Of a DNA stretch of 5,693 bases, positions 1 through 5,693 are shown piece by piece. The notes under the pieces are model-generated. The model searched no databases, was not told the origin of the DNA, and worked only from the letters and a program-made list of their open reading frames with translations. The stretch is from an uncultured Porphyromonadaceae bacterium. GTDB lineage: Bacteria; Bacteroidota; Bacteroidia; Bacteroidales; Muribaculaceae. A program made the translations under genes and the position numbers. Location: assembly GCA_947174225.1 (NCBI GenBank), contig CAMWIF010000195.1, forward strand, positions 1-5,693. The letters run 5' to 3'. Position 1 is the first letter of the stretch; each line of letters begins with the position of its first letter.

Positions 1-356
1 GGTATCGTAGGCAGGTCTTCAAGAGCATGGTTAAACACGGTTGAGAAGATCTTAAGATTCTTGGTATAGAACACCCAATCACGTTTGCCGTCACCCGTAT
101 AAATACCTGTCATCACAGCTACCCTATCCTTCTTGAAGGCTTCGATAAGAGCATCCGTAACCTCCTCCATAAGTTTGGCGTCATCCTCCTCAGGCATTCC
201 GTCGGGGAGAGCATTATAGTTCCAGGTCACATCTATACGGTAGACATATTTCCCGCTATCACGGAAATCGTCAATCTTATCGCGTCCGGTGACAATAATA
301 GTCTTTCCTGACTCGCTCTCGGCAGGATAGCTCCACCATTTGTCGGTATACTTCAT
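1..356 (-). CDS. DUF695 domain protein, 3' end cut off by window edge
   Basis: The gene starts at the ATG at 356-354 and stays open to the left edge, giving 118 visible residues and no stop codon. The start MKYTDKWWSYPAES and the IIVTGR stretch (residues 20-25) resemble Bacteroidales proteins with a DUF695 domain, as do the Trp-45/Tyr-47 region, LPDGMPEEDD (50-59) and VMTGIYTGDG (81-90). I recall these proteins as roughly 140 residues, so perhaps 20 or so are missing. There is no signal peptide or membrane segment, so it should be a soluble cytoplasmic protein. The biochemical function of the family is not known to me. The ATG is 29 bp after the stop of the DUF2027-Smr gene on the same strand with no promoter-like sequence between, so co-transcription is likely. 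No Shine-Dalgarno sequence is visible. The family call rests on recognition of the N-terminal pattern, not on a search. Confidence 0.85.
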   Translation of the reverse strand, partial: MKYTDKWWSYPAESESGKTIIVTGRDKIDDFRDSGKYVYRIDVTWNYNALPDGMPEEDDAKLMEEVTDALIEAFKKDRVAVMTGIYTGDGKRDWVFYTKNLKIFSTVFNHALEDLPTI

Positions 357-385
357 AATCGGAATCAATAAATGGTTAGCAGGAA

Positions 386-1558
386 TCAATGAATTGTCAC
401 AAGGGTCGCGCCGAAACCATACTCCCGGAAAGATGCATCCTGAAGCTCTGCCTTAGGATACTCCTTTTTCAGAAGGTCGAGCACAGCCTTGCGCAACACA
501 CCCTCACCCTTTCCGTGTATGAATACAATCTTCTGCCCGATACGCTGCTGATTGTCGCGCATATGACGGCGCACGGCACTGAGCTGCATCTCAAGCATAT
601 CCTTAGGCTCCATACCGGTAAGGGAATCGGTAAGCTCTCCGATGTGAAGATCCACCTCTATAAGAGGAAGTACCTTATGGGGATTATCGGCAGGATTCGG
701 TTCACGGCGTTTGCTGCCTTTATCCACACGATACTTCTTCGACAGTTCGGAAGCCACATCCTTATCCGGCTTCTTTCCTGCCATAGCCTCCTGCATCTCG
801 ACTACATTCACCTCCAACGGCTTCGACACCACACCGTCGTTCACTAAAGGCACCTCCAACACCGGAGTATCAAAATATAGCCCTGGACGGAAACAATGAT
901 ACTTATGGAACTTGGTGAGATCAAGTTTACGCGAAACACTCACCGGGGGCTGGAGTGTAAATATCTTGTCCTTCTTATAGAGAATGCACTGGAAAGCAAT
1001 CTTCTCATACTTCGGCAGGTCTTCGTGAGTAATGCTCACAAGGTCGATAAGCTCGTTGGGAGCCACATTACCCGAATAGACCACTGTCCAACCTCTCTCC
1101 TCGGCACTGCGACGAAGGAAGGTAAAGTCGAGATAATAATTTGAATCATTCACAAGCACTGCGCTGAAGCGTGTCTTGTCAAGATGCTTCACGTCGCCCG
1201 GCTCAAACGCCAAAACAAGGTTGGGCTTCTCACCGTGAGGGGTCTCTTCAACCAGAAGAGCCGGCTGCGGTTGAGGCAGCTCCGGATCGGGAGCCTTTGT
1301 AGTGGTAGCCTTATCAGCCTTTGGCTTCGACGTGTCAGCACTCTTCCTACCCTCATCGAAAGCCTTCTGGTCAAACATAACTTTAGGGGCATTGGCAGCT
1401 CTCTCATGCCCTGCGGGCATCACTACCACCACCTCTTTCAGAAGCACCGGGGTTTCGAAGCCATCTTCATCCACATAGGCTATCTGTCCCTCTATTCTTG
1501 TAATCCTGCCTCCACCTATGGAATTAAGGAAGCGGACTGTATCTCCAATTTTTGCCAT
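386..1558 (-). CDS. DUF2027 domain protein with C-terminal Smr domain
   Basis: A 390-residue protein in three parts. Residues 1-46 (GDTVRFLNSIGGGRITRIEG onward) look like a small SH3/KOW-type barrel. Residues 50-100 are a charged, then Pro/Gln-rich linker (DPELPQPQPA at 91-100), and about 110-250 form the beta-rich DUF2027 core. After a Lys/Asp-rich stretch (about 260-295) comes an Smr domain at about 300-390, with the DLH motif at 303-305 and HGKGEG at 348-353. Known Smr domains (SmrB, MutS2) bind nucleic acid, and several cleave RNA or DNA; the DLH and HGxGxG motifs are central to activity and both are intact. There is no signal peptide, so it is cytoplasmic. The ATG overlaps the phoH TAA by one base (TAATG), which implies translational coupling; no separate ribosome binding site is visible. 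Length and architecture fit Bacteroidales homologues annotated DUF2027 or Smr/MutS family. Nuclease activity is inferred. Confidence 0.93.
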   Translation of the reverse strand: MAKIGDTVRFLNSIGGGRITRIEGQIAYVDEDGFETPVLLKEVVVVMPAGHERAANAPKVMFDQKAFDEGRKSADTSKPKADKATTTKAPDPELPQPQPALLVEETPHGEKPNLVLAFEPGDVKHLDKTRFSAVLVNDSNYYLDFTFLRRSAEERGWTVVYSGNVAPNELIDLVSITHEDLPKYEKIAFQCILYKKDKIFTLQPPVSVSRKLDLTKFHKYHCFRPGLYFDTPVLEVPLVNDGVVSKPLEVNVVEMQEAMAGKKPDKDVASELSKKYRVDKGSKRREPNPADNPHKVLPLIEVDLHIGELTDSLTGMEPKDMLEMQLSAVRRHMRDNQQRIGQKIVFIHGKGEGVLRKAVLDLLKKEYPKAELQDASFREYGFGATLVTIH

Positions 1559-2535
1559 TATTTTATTTTTTCGAGATTCTCCTCAAACTCTGCATCCACC
1601 TTCTTCTCCTTCGCCTCGTAGGCATCCACGATACGTTGCACAAGGGGATGACGTACTATATCCTTCTTCTCATACTCAATGATGCCAATACCCTCCACAC
1701 CGCGTAGAATACGCAAGCTCTGCAGCAGACCGCTCTGAACAGTACGGGGAAGGTCAATCTGAGTGGCGTCGCCCGTGATTATCATACGGCTGTTGACACC
1801 CAAGCGGGTCAGGAACATCTTCATCTGATGCTTGGTTGTATTCTGCGCCTCGTCGAGTATGATCACCGCATCGTTGAGAGTACGTCCGCGCATAAAAGCA
1901 AGCGGAGCAATCTGTATGGTGTCGTTCTCCATATACTCCTTAAGCTTCAGCTGCGGAATCATATCCTCGAGCGCATCATATAGCGGACGCAGGTAGGGGT
2001 CAATCTTATCCTTCATATCACCGGGCAGGAAGCCAAGCTTCTCACCTGCCTCTACTGCAGGACGTGACAGTATGATACGCTTGCAAGCTTTGTTCTTCAA
2101 AGCCTGCACAGCCAAAGCGATAGCTATATACGTCTTGCCGGTACCGGCAGGACCGAGGGCGAAAGTAAGGTCATTCTTCGCAAAACTCTTCACCATCTTT
2201 GACTGGTTGGCGTTACGAGGAGCAATCGGGCGACCTGACTGACCGAAGATAATCACACCCTCCGCATTCACAGGCTTCGGCGGCTCTCCCTTTATTACAT
2301 CGATTATCACGTCTTCGGGCAGCTTATTATACTTAGCGGCATATGCTTCGAGTTCCTTTATCTTACGCTCGAACTGTGCCGTCTCCGAATCCTCCCCTAT
2401 CACCTTCACCACGTTGCCACGTGCTGCCATACGCAGCTTCGGGAAGAGATTCCTGATAAGATTGATGTTATTGTTATTGACCCCATAAAAAGTCTGGGGG
2501 TCAACCTTGTCAATGATTACTATTCTTTCGTTCAC
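1558..2535 (-). CDS. phoH: PhoH family ATPase (PhoH/YbeZ-like)
   Basis: A 325-residue cytoplasmic P-loop NTPase. Walker A is GPAGTGKT at 128-135 and Walker B is VIILDEAQN at 224-232. Other PhoH signatures are RPAVEAGEKLGFLPGD (158-173), FMRGRTLND (214-222), TGDATQIDLP (254-263) and RHPLVQRIV (295-303). The first 85 residues form the family's N-terminal domain (FYGVNNNNINLIR at 16-28). The start is GTG at 2535-2533: two in-frame TAA codons lie 12-17 bases upstream, the next in-frame ATG is codon 36, and the N-terminus from the GTG matches Bacteroidales homologues. The E. coli relative YbeZ is an RNA-linked NTPase that partners the nuclease YbeY; no ybeY is present here. It lies 70 bp after sufB and overlaps the downstream Smr-domain gene by one base. 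No promoter is evident in the gap, so it is probably read from the sufB promoter. Confidence 0.95.
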   Translation of the reverse strand: MNERIVIIDKVDPQTFYGVNNNNINLIRNLFPKLRMAARGNVVKVIGEDSETAQFERKIKELEAYAAKYNKLPEDVIIDVIKGEPPKPVNAEGVIIFGQSGRPIAPRNANQSKMVKSFAKNDLTFALGPAGTGKTYIAIALAVQALKNKACKRIILSRPAVEAGEKLGFLPGDMKDKIDPYLRPLYDALEDMIPQLKLKEYMENDTIQIAPLAFMRGRTLNDAVIILDEAQNTTKHQMKMFLTRLGVNSRMIITGDATQIDLPRTVQSGLLQSLRILRGVEGIGIIEYEKKDIVRHPLVQRIVDAYEAKEKKVDAEFEENLEKIK

Positions 2536-2541
2536 TTTTAT

Positions 2542-2546
2542 TCCTT
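2542..2546 (-). promoter_or_regulatory. Shine-Dalgarno-like site for phoH
   Basis: The minus strand reads AAGGA six bases before the GTG start of phoH. It is the only purine-rich, Shine-Dalgarno-like site seen ahead of any gene in this window. Together with the in-frame stop codons just upstream, it supports the GTG as the true start. Bacteroidota often translate without such a site, so its role here is inferred. Confidence 0.45.
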
Positions 2547-2605
2547 ATTAAATCTTAAGGCTACATTCAAAAACCGCGCCAAATTTTACGGATTTCGAGG
2601 CAGCA

Positions 2606-4069
2606 CTATCCCACGCTCCCCTCCAAAGTGATCTGGAGAAGTTTCTGGGCTTCCACGGCAAACTCCATCGGAAGCTTATTCATCACCTCCTTGGCATAGC
2701 CGTTGACGATAAGAGCCACAGCCTCCTCCGTAGGTATTCCGCGCTGACGGCAATAGAAAAGCTGGGCTTCATTGATTTTTGAAGTGGTGGCTTCGTGCTC
2801 CACAGTGGAGGTGGAATTTTGCACGTCGATATAAGGGAAGGTATGTGCGCCACACTCCGAACCCATCAGCAGCGAGTCGCACTGCGTGTAGTTACGGCAG
2901 TTGGAAGCACCCTTTACCACCTTCACCAAGCCACGATAAGAATTCTGGCTCTTTCCTGCGGATATACCCTTGCTCACGATTGTGCTGCGGGAATTTTTAC
3001 CGAGATGTACCATCTTAGTACCGGTATCAGCTTGCTGGTAGTTGTTGGTCACAGCCACTGAATAGAACTCACCCACACTCTCGTCACCTTTCAGGATACA
3101 AGAGGGATATTTCCAAGTGATGGCGGAGCCGGTCTCAACCTGTGTCCACGACACTTTGCTACGGTGTCCGCGACACAGCGCACGTTTTGTGACAAAGTTA
3201 TAGATACCTCCGTGTCCCTCTTTATCGCCGGCATACCAGTTTTGCACCGTGCTGTACTTCACCTCGGCACGTTCCTCACAGATAATCTCCACGATAGCAG
3301 CGTGAAGCTGGTTTTCGTCACGCATAGGAGCCGTACAGCCCTCAAGATAGCTGACATAAGCATCATCGTCAGCCACGATAAGTGTACGCTCAAACTGACC
3401 TGTGCCTGAGGCGTTGATACGGAAATAGGTACTTAGCTCCATCGGACATCTCACCCCTTTCGGGATATACACGAAAGAACCGTCGGAGAATACGGCAGAG
3501 TTGAGCGCTGCATAGAAGTTATCGCGATAGCCTACCACAGTGCCAAGATATTTCTTCACAAGGTCAGGATAGTCTTTCACCGCCTCAGAGAAGGAGCAGA
3601 AAATCACACCCAACTCGGCAAGTTTCTCGCGGTGTGTAGTCTTCACACTTACGGAGTCCATAACGGCATCCACCGCTACTCCTGCCAATTGCTTCTGCTC
3701 CTCCAAAGAGATGCCAAGCTTGTTGAAGGTCTTCACCAATTCGGGATCCACCTCGTCCATACTCTTTTTAAGCTCCTTTTTCTTAGGAGCCGCATAATAG
3801 GATATGGCTTGGAAATCTATCTCCGGTATTTTTAAGTGAGCCCACTCCGGCACAGGAAGTGTAAGCCAATAGCGATAGGCTTTAAGCCGGAAGTCGAGCA
3901 GCCATTCAGGCTCCCCCTTCACTTTCGATATAAAGCGTATCACATCCTCGTTCAGACCCGGAGGCACAATCTCCGTGTCTATGTCGCTTGTAAATCCATA
4001 CTTATATTCAGAGTCGGTAGCCTCCTTGAGCACCTTCTCGCTTTTATTTTCTTTCTCGTTGGTCTTCAT
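2606..4069 (-). CDS. sufB: Fe-S cluster assembly scaffold protein SufB
   Basis: SufB is the scaffold subunit of the SufBCD complex, where Fe-S clusters are assembled in the cytoplasm before transfer to apoproteins. From the ATG at 4069 the protein has 487 residues, close to the usual length (about 480-495). Family signatures are YKYGFTSDIDTE (22-33), FVYIPKGVRCPMELSTYFRI (199-218), YLEGCTAP (241-248), NYTQCDSLLMGSECGAHTFP (393-412) and VEHEATTSKI (423-432). By motif, Cys-245, Cys-397 and Glu-426 correspond to the E. coli residues Cys254, Cys405 and Glu434, so the scaffold looks functional. The open frame extends five codons further to a TTG at 4084, but the ATG gives the N-terminus expected of homologues. 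The stop is TAG. Its promoter and leader lie between it and the phosphatase gene. No sufC, sufD or sufS adjoins it: phoH follows directly, which is unlike the common sufBCDS order. Confidence 0.97.
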   Translation of the reverse strand: MKTNEKENKSEKVLKEATDSEYKYGFTSDIDTEIVPPGLNEDVIRFISKVKGEPEWLLDFRLKAYRYWLTLPVPEWAHLKIPEIDFQAISYYAAPKKKELKKSMDEVDPELVKTFNKLGISLEEQKQLAGVAVDAVMDSVSVKTTHREKLAELGVIFCSFSEAVKDYPDLVKKYLGTVVGYRDNFYAALNSAVFSDGSFVYIPKGVRCPMELSTYFRINASGTGQFERTLIVADDDAYVSYLEGCTAPMRDENQLHAAIVEIICEERAEVKYSTVQNWYAGDKEGHGGIYNFVTKRALCRGHRSKVSWTQVETGSAITWKYPSCILKGDESVGEFYSVAVTNNYQQADTGTKMVHLGKNSRSTIVSKGISAGKSQNSYRGLVKVVKGASNCRNYTQCDSLLMGSECGAHTFPYIDVQNSTSTVEHEATTSKINEAQLFYCRQRGIPTEEAVALIVNGYAKEVMNKLPMEFAVEAQKLLQITLEGSVG

Positions 4070-4091
4070 AATATATATGAACAAATTGAGA

Positions 4092-4137
4092 CCGCAGCCG
4101 GTTAGAGATTATTCAAAAATAATTCTAAAAGCTGCGG
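4092..4137 (-). repeat. Imperfect palindrome in the sufB leader
   Basis: Outer arms CCGCAGC (4092-4098) and GCTGCGG (4131-4137) are exact seven-base complements. Inside them, AGATTATT (4106-4113) pairs with AATAATTCT (4118-4126) with one bulged base, around a CAAA loop. The whole can fold as a two-part hairpin in RNA. If the promoter at 4154-4185 is right, it lies entirely in the roughly 80-base 5' untranslated region of sufB, ending 22 bases before the ATG. No T-run follows on either strand, so it is not a standard intrinsic terminator. A role in translation control, mRNA stability or protein binding is possible but unproven. Confidence 0.55.
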
Positions 4138-4153
4138 CGCTCTATTATGCCTA

Positions 4154-4185
4154 CAAAAATAATCAAATTATCCCTATTCCGCAAA
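4154..4185 (-). promoter_or_regulatory. Bacteroidales-type promoter for sufB
   Basis: On the minus strand, TTTG (4185-4182) is followed after exactly 20 bases by TATTTTTG (4161-4154). This matches the Bacteroidales housekeeping pattern of -33 TTTG, 19-21 bases, -7 TAnnTTTG in every fixed position. Transcription should start near 4147-4150, giving a leader of about 80 bases before the sufB ATG. The -33 box lies inside the last codons of the upstream phosphatase gene. A second TATTTTTG lies at 4121-4114 but has no -33 box at the right distance. Confidence 0.75.
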
Positions 4186-5451
4186 TCTCTTCTCAAAGTC
4201 GTCTAACTTATCTTGATAATATTTACGAAGCTCTTTCCAGCTATAGTAGGGACCGGTGACAGGGGTGCCCGGCAGACGTACCTCACGCTCGTTGAGCAGA
4301 GCTTTCACAAGCACATCATCAGGATTGGTAGAACCTGAACGACGATAGAATACAAGCTGGAGATTACCCGCCATAGGTATAATCTCATAGTCACGCCAAT
4401 TCAGCTCTTCAAGCTGATCAAGGTCTGTGACCTCCTTGCCGTAATCCTCTATTTCCATAAGGGTAACGAGATTCACCAATATGCCGTCGTGTCCATATCG
4501 AAGTCTTGCACTGGGACGCTTAGAGGCAATCGCTGAATCGGTCTGTTCGATTATTCTCCCTAAGAGTTTACGCTGCGTATAAGGCATACGGTGATTGGTC
4601 ATCGGAGTGTCGCCGCTATGAATAAACCAAAAGGCATTTCCACCCTTCCAATTCTCCAGCAATTCATCCTGTGAGAACACCTCCTCTAACAGCCACGGCT
4701 GATCCGAATGACCCTGGGCAGCCCCAAGTACCCAATATAGATAAGGCATAATCCCCGGAGCCACACTGTCACGTGCAAACTGGGGGTCAGTCACCAGGCG
4801 GTCAAGATAGGAGCCGTTACCTTGATGCTTATACTTGTAAGGGTTCACCACCGACTGCTCGGCAGCATCCTTGATTGGCCACGCCGGCTTATCGTCATAG
4901 TTCATAAACCACATATCGGCATAGCTGGCATCTTTCGTTGGGGTGATACTCGGAACAATCTGCTGAATACCCTCAAGACCGTTAAGCATAGAGAGAATAC
5001 AACGGATCACCACTGTCGACTTGGCATCAATGTCGGCAGTAGGATTGAAAATCTTGGGATAATTCTGAGCCATTCTCCTACCTATTGCCTGATGCTGGAG
5101 AGCACCTTTATCGGAAAGCTCACCCAATCTGCCTTTGGACGCCTCGGCTATCTCACGCAAAGTCGTGAGAGTCTTCTCTCCGAGGGGGGTCAGCTTACCG
5201 GCTTTCTCAGCCTTCTCCAGATTCCTGACAGGGGTGAGATAGTCATTCTCGCCGATGAGCCAACGGGAGCCGTGTCGTCCGTAATGCTCCATATGGAAAG
5301 GCTCATATCCGGCAGGAGCAGGGGTCTGCGCCGGAGGAGCCACCTCCACATAGGGATACTCCGTAAGATTACCTGCCAATCCTCCGGCTCTCTGCGCCCA
5401 CATACCGAAAGCTGTAGCCATCACGCACAAACACACACAAATACGTTTCAT
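4174..5451 (-). CDS. Secreted histidine-type phosphatase (histidine acid phosphatase / MINPP-like)
   Basis: A 425-residue protein of the branch-2 histidine phosphatase superfamily, which hydrolyses phosphomonoesters through a phosphohistidine intermediate. The catalytic motif is YGRHGSRW at 57-64, with nucleophile His-60 flanked by Arg-59 and Arg-63. GHDG at 320-323 supplies the HD pair (His-321, Asp-322) with the proton donor. STVVIRCILSM (145-155) carries the third phosphate-binding arginine, Arg-150; Lys-144 stands where relatives often have Arg before Ser-Thr. MAGNLQLVFYRR (360-371) and REVRLPGTP (389-397) are also typical. Residues 1-20 form a signal peptide (Lys-Arg, hydrophobic core, WAQ), with probable cleavage near Ala-19; there is no lipobox, so it is likely periplasmic or exported. 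Related gut Bacteroides enzymes act on phytate, but substrate cannot be read from this sequence. It has its own promoter and seems functionally unrelated to sufB. Confidence 0.92.
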   Translation of the reverse strand: MKRICVCLCVMATAFGMWAQRAGGLAGNLTEYPYVEVAPPAQTPAPAGYEPFHMEHYGRHGSRWLIGENDYLTPVRNLEKAEKAGKLTPLGEKTLTTLREIAEASKGRLGELSDKGALQHQAIGRRMAQNYPKIFNPTADIDAKSTVVIRCILSMLNGLEGIQQIVPSITPTKDASYADMWFMNYDDKPAWPIKDAAEQSVVNPYKYKHQGNGSYLDRLVTDPQFARDSVAPGIMPYLYWVLGAAQGHSDQPWLLEEVFSQDELLENWKGGNAFWFIHSGDTPMTNHRMPYTQRKLLGRIIEQTDSAIASKRPSARLRYGHDGILVNLVTLMEIEDYGKEVTDLDQLEELNWRDYEIIPMAGNLQLVFYRRSGSTNPDDVLVKALLNEREVRLPGTPVTGPYYSWKELRKYYQDKLDDFEKRFAE

Positions 5452-5488
5452 AGATTTATCTTTATTTGATATGTTTACTTAATTTTTA

Positions 5489-5520
5489 CAAATATAGTTG
5501 TTTTTTACGATAATACCTAA
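5489..5520 (-). promoter_or_regulatory. Bacteroidales-type promoter for the phosphatase gene
   Basis: On the minus strand, TATATTTG (5496-5489) fits the -7 consensus TAnnTTTG. Twenty bases upstream is TTAG (5520-5517), matching three of four bases of the -33 TTTG. Transcription would start near 5482-5484, about 30 bases before the ATG at 5451. The leader is A-rich with no Shine-Dalgarno sequence, which is usual in this phylum. Confidence 0.6.
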
Positions 5521-5576
5521 TCTATTTTAAAAGCAGGCTAAATAATTTTATCAGTTTCATTTAACCTATTATTAAG

Positions 5577-5604
5577 AAGTATTTCGAAAGGTACTTAGGA
5601 AGTA
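5577..5604. repeat. Alternating AAGTA / TACTT words in the divergent intergenic region
   Basis: AAGTA (5577-5581), TACTT (5592-5596) and AAGTA (5600-5604) alternate in orientation. The last two form TACTT-AGG-AAGTA, a perfect five-base inverted repeat around three bases, and the first pair flanks the self-complementary TTTCGAAA (5582-5589). The cluster sits between two divergent promoters, a fair position for an operator. The words are short in an AT-rich stretch, so chance is a real alternative. Confidence 0.3.
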
Positions 5605-5650
5605 AGTTTGAAAGAAAATTTGGAAAATCACGATTAAATATTATTGATTA

Positions 5651-5682
5651 CTTGGCAGTTAAATTTATTTTATGTAAATTTG
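5651..5682 (+). promoter_or_regulatory. Rightward Bacteroidales-type promoter, gene beyond window
   Basis: On the plus strand, CTTG (5651-5654) is followed after 20 bases by TAAATTTG (5675-5682), a full match to the -7 TAnnTTTG pattern with three of four -33 bases. The start site would fall near 5688-5690, a few bases from the window edge, so nothing of the driven gene is visible. It implies a unit divergent from the phosphatase gene. Confidence 0.55.
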
Positions 5683-5693
5683 CAGTGCTACTG

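Noticed and set aside
2536..2605. Terminator or promoter between sufB and phoH.
   Set aside because: Only a three-base CCG/CGG pairing precedes a short T-run on the minus strand, too weak for a terminator, and the nearest -7-like word (AAAATTTG) lacks the TA of the consensus. I see only a spacer with the phoH ribosome binding site.
4070..4084. Longer SufB start (five extra codons beginning MFIYI).
   Set aside because: The extra start codon is TTG, the added residues do not resemble SufB N-termini, and an ATG follows at 4069 with the expected sequence after it.
4114..4121. Second -7-like box TATTTTTG on the minus strand ahead of sufB.
   Set aside because: The bases 19-21 upstream read AATAGA with no TTTG-like -33 box, and the word is part of the inner stem of the palindrome. 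The box at 4154-4161 is far better.
4822..5469. Plus-strand open frame of 215 codons opposite the phosphatase gene.
   Set aside because: It is a shadow of a well-supported gene, has no recognisable domain and has no promoter or ribosome binding site. The other plus-strand frames opposite sufB and DUF2027-Smr fail for the same reasons.
5683..5693. CAGT-GCT-ACTG inverted repeat at the right edge.
   Set aside because: Four-base arms cut by the window edge are too short to interpret.
1..5693. Mobile element, CRISPR array, RNA gene or defence system.
   Set aside because: No transposase, integrase, spaced direct repeats, tRNA-like or rRNA-like sequence, or defence-type protein is visible. The coding content is housekeeping plus one secreted phosphatase.

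Overview
The window reads as ordinary chromosome from a member of the Bacteroidota, most likely order Bacteroidales. Three things point there. The protein set is typical of the group: a DUF2027-Smr protein, a PhoH ATPase that starts VDPQTFYGVNNNNI, and a DUF695 protein. Three intergenic sites match the Bacteroidales promoter pattern (-33 TTTG-like, 19-21 bp, -7 TAnnTTTG). Shine-Dalgarno sequences are nearly absent. A gut family such as Muribaculaceae is a guess from protein flavour and moderate GC, not something the window proves.

All five genes lie on the minus strand, so transcription runs from right to left. In that order they are: a secreted histidine-type phosphatase (4174-5451) with its own promoter; sufB (2606-4069), the Fe-S cluster scaffold subunit, with a very good promoter whose -33 box lies inside the 3' end of the phosphatase gene and a leader containing an imperfect palindrome; phoH (1558-2535), with a GTG start; a DUF2027-Smr gene (386-1558) joined to phoH by a one-base TAATG overlap; and a DUF695 gene (1-356) cut off by the left edge. 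The 242 bp at the right end hold the phosphatase promoter, a small cluster of alternating AAGTA/TACTT words, and a rightward promoter for a gene beyond the window.

The tightest functional link is phoH with the DUF2027-Smr gene: a PhoH NTPase translationally coupled to a protein that has an SH3/KOW-like N-terminus and an Smr nuclease-like C-terminus. Known PhoH/YbeZ and Smr/MutS2 proteins act on RNA and ribosomes, so an RNA or ribosome quality-control module is a reasonable hypothesis. DUF695 may belong to the same transcript. sufB probably supplies the upstream promoter for this set, but no sufC, sufD or sufS is present next to it.

I see no mobile element, CRISPR array, tRNA, rRNA or defence system. 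Most of the window is housekeeping; the points worth a second look are gene arrangement and leader structure rather than a clearly new system.
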